From: Nostoc sp. PCC 7524
GTDB taxonomy: Bacteria; Cyanobacteriota; Cyanobacteriia; Cyanobacteriales; Nostocaceae
Direction: 5' to 3'
Assembly: GCF_000316645.1 (NCBI RefSeq)
Contig: NC_019684.1
Location: 2,385,501 to 2,449,500, forward strand
Length of the DNA stretch: 64,000 nucleotides
Below, piece after piece: positions 63,672 through 64,000 of this stretch. Position 1 is the stretch's first letter. Each line of letters begins with the position of its first letter. Position numbers and translations under genes: made by a program. The notes beneath the pieces were generated by a model that saw nothing but the letters and a program-made list of their open reading frames with translations, was not told the DNA's origin and did not search any database.

Positions 63672-64000
63672 TTTTTGTATCCTTTACTACTTCTTGAATT
63701 GCAGCAACAATGTTAGGGTAAGCTCCACATCGGCAAAGATTACCACTCATCTTTTCGCGAATTTCTGCTTCTGATTGAGGTGTTTGTTCGGCTATCATCC
63801 CTACGGCTGAGACGATTTGACCAGATGTACAATAACCACATTGAAAGGCATCATGTTTAATAAAAGCTGTTTGCATGAGGTGGAGTTCAGCATCTTTAGC
63901 TAATCCCTCTATGGTAGTAATTTCGCTGTCTGTGTGCATGATTGCCAAGGTCATACAAGCGTTAATTCTACGTCCATTTAGCAACACAGTACAAGCGCCA
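63658..64000 (-). CDS. [2Fe-2S] subunit of the aldehyde oxidoreductase (N-terminus outside window)
   Basis: The frame is open to the window edge, beginning GACTVLLNGRRINAC, the end of the plant-ferredoxin-like cluster motif. The second cluster has CGYC and CRC (FQCGYCTSGQIV, SGNLCRCGAYPNI). About 114 residues are visible. The missing part would show whether a Tat signal peptide, as in PaoA, is present. Confidence 0.87.
   Translation of the reverse strand, partial: GACTVLLNGRRINACMTLAIMHTDSEITTIEGLAKDAELHLMQTAFIKHDAFQCGYCTSGQIVSAVGMIAEQTPQSEAEIREKMSGNLCRCGAYPNIVAAIQEVVKDTKNAVI

Overview
The window looks like chromosome from a filamentous, probably heterocyst-forming cyanobacterium of the Nostoc/Anabaena group. 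The evidence is the many GCGATCGC (HIP1) palindromes, a chlorophyll-pathway ChlH, the photosynthesis-associated Ycf34, a HoxW-type hydrogenase protease, LabA-like, DUF928 and DUF2808 proteins, large hybrid kinases, and many heptanucleotide tandem-repeat (STRR) arrays. No tRNA, rRNA or CRISPR array was seen.

Layout. 1-10 kb: hydrogenase maturation protease, ADP-forming acyl-CoA synthetase/GNAT fusion, DMT transporter, small exported protein, NDH-2 with a DoxX-like protein, and a two-component pair. 10-13 kb: DUF2808 protein, DM13 lipoprotein and GAF histidine kinase; the last two lie between two ~120-bp direct repeats. 13-18.3 kb: an accessory block of lipoxygenase, atypical cytochrome P450 and a protein of unknown family, bordered by a fold-back repeat, a 377-bp MITE-like element and a 21-bp minisatellite. 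18.3-27 kb: ExbB-like channel protein, MMADHC-like protein, DUF3445 protein, EgtD-like methyltransferase, K+ channel, ArgD, Uma2 protein and TsaB, with several mobile repeats between them. 27-28.5 kb: a frameshifted IS110-family element. 28.8-36.8 kb: two tandem giant signalling proteins. 37-42.2 kb: Ycf34, CCA-adding enzyme, Rieske protein, and two related TetR regulators each divergent from a neighbour. 42.2-47.2 kb: a secreted spondin/CHRD/RTX protein, an unknown 335-aa protein and a decayed HicB antitoxin gene. 47-51 kb: chlH with an in-frame heptad array. 51-57 kb: candidate small RNA, LabA-like protein, second two-component pair, a 33-aa membrane peptide, and a VOC protein. 57-64 kb: DUF928 plus CHAT-CHASE2 operon, and a PaoABC-like molybdenum aldehyde oxidoreductase operon cut by the window end.

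The most interesting candidate system is the lipoxygenase-P450-unknown cassette. The lipoxygenase keeps all five expected iron ligands, including the C-terminal Ile. The P450 lacks the I-helix acid/alcohol pair used for O2 activation and has a shifted heme loop. Those traits fit an enzyme that rearranges fatty-acid hydroperoxides rather than a monooxygenase. The third gene has no family I recognise and could act on the P450 product; this last step is inference.

The second theme is repeats. Heptad arrays of several families sit between genes, form the arms of fold-back elements, abut the P450 start codon, supply the Uma2 stop codon, and are translated in frame inside ChlH and the acyl-CoA synthetase. 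At least three other small non-autonomous elements are visible, one with perfect 13-bp terminal repeats and a perfect 9-bp target duplication.
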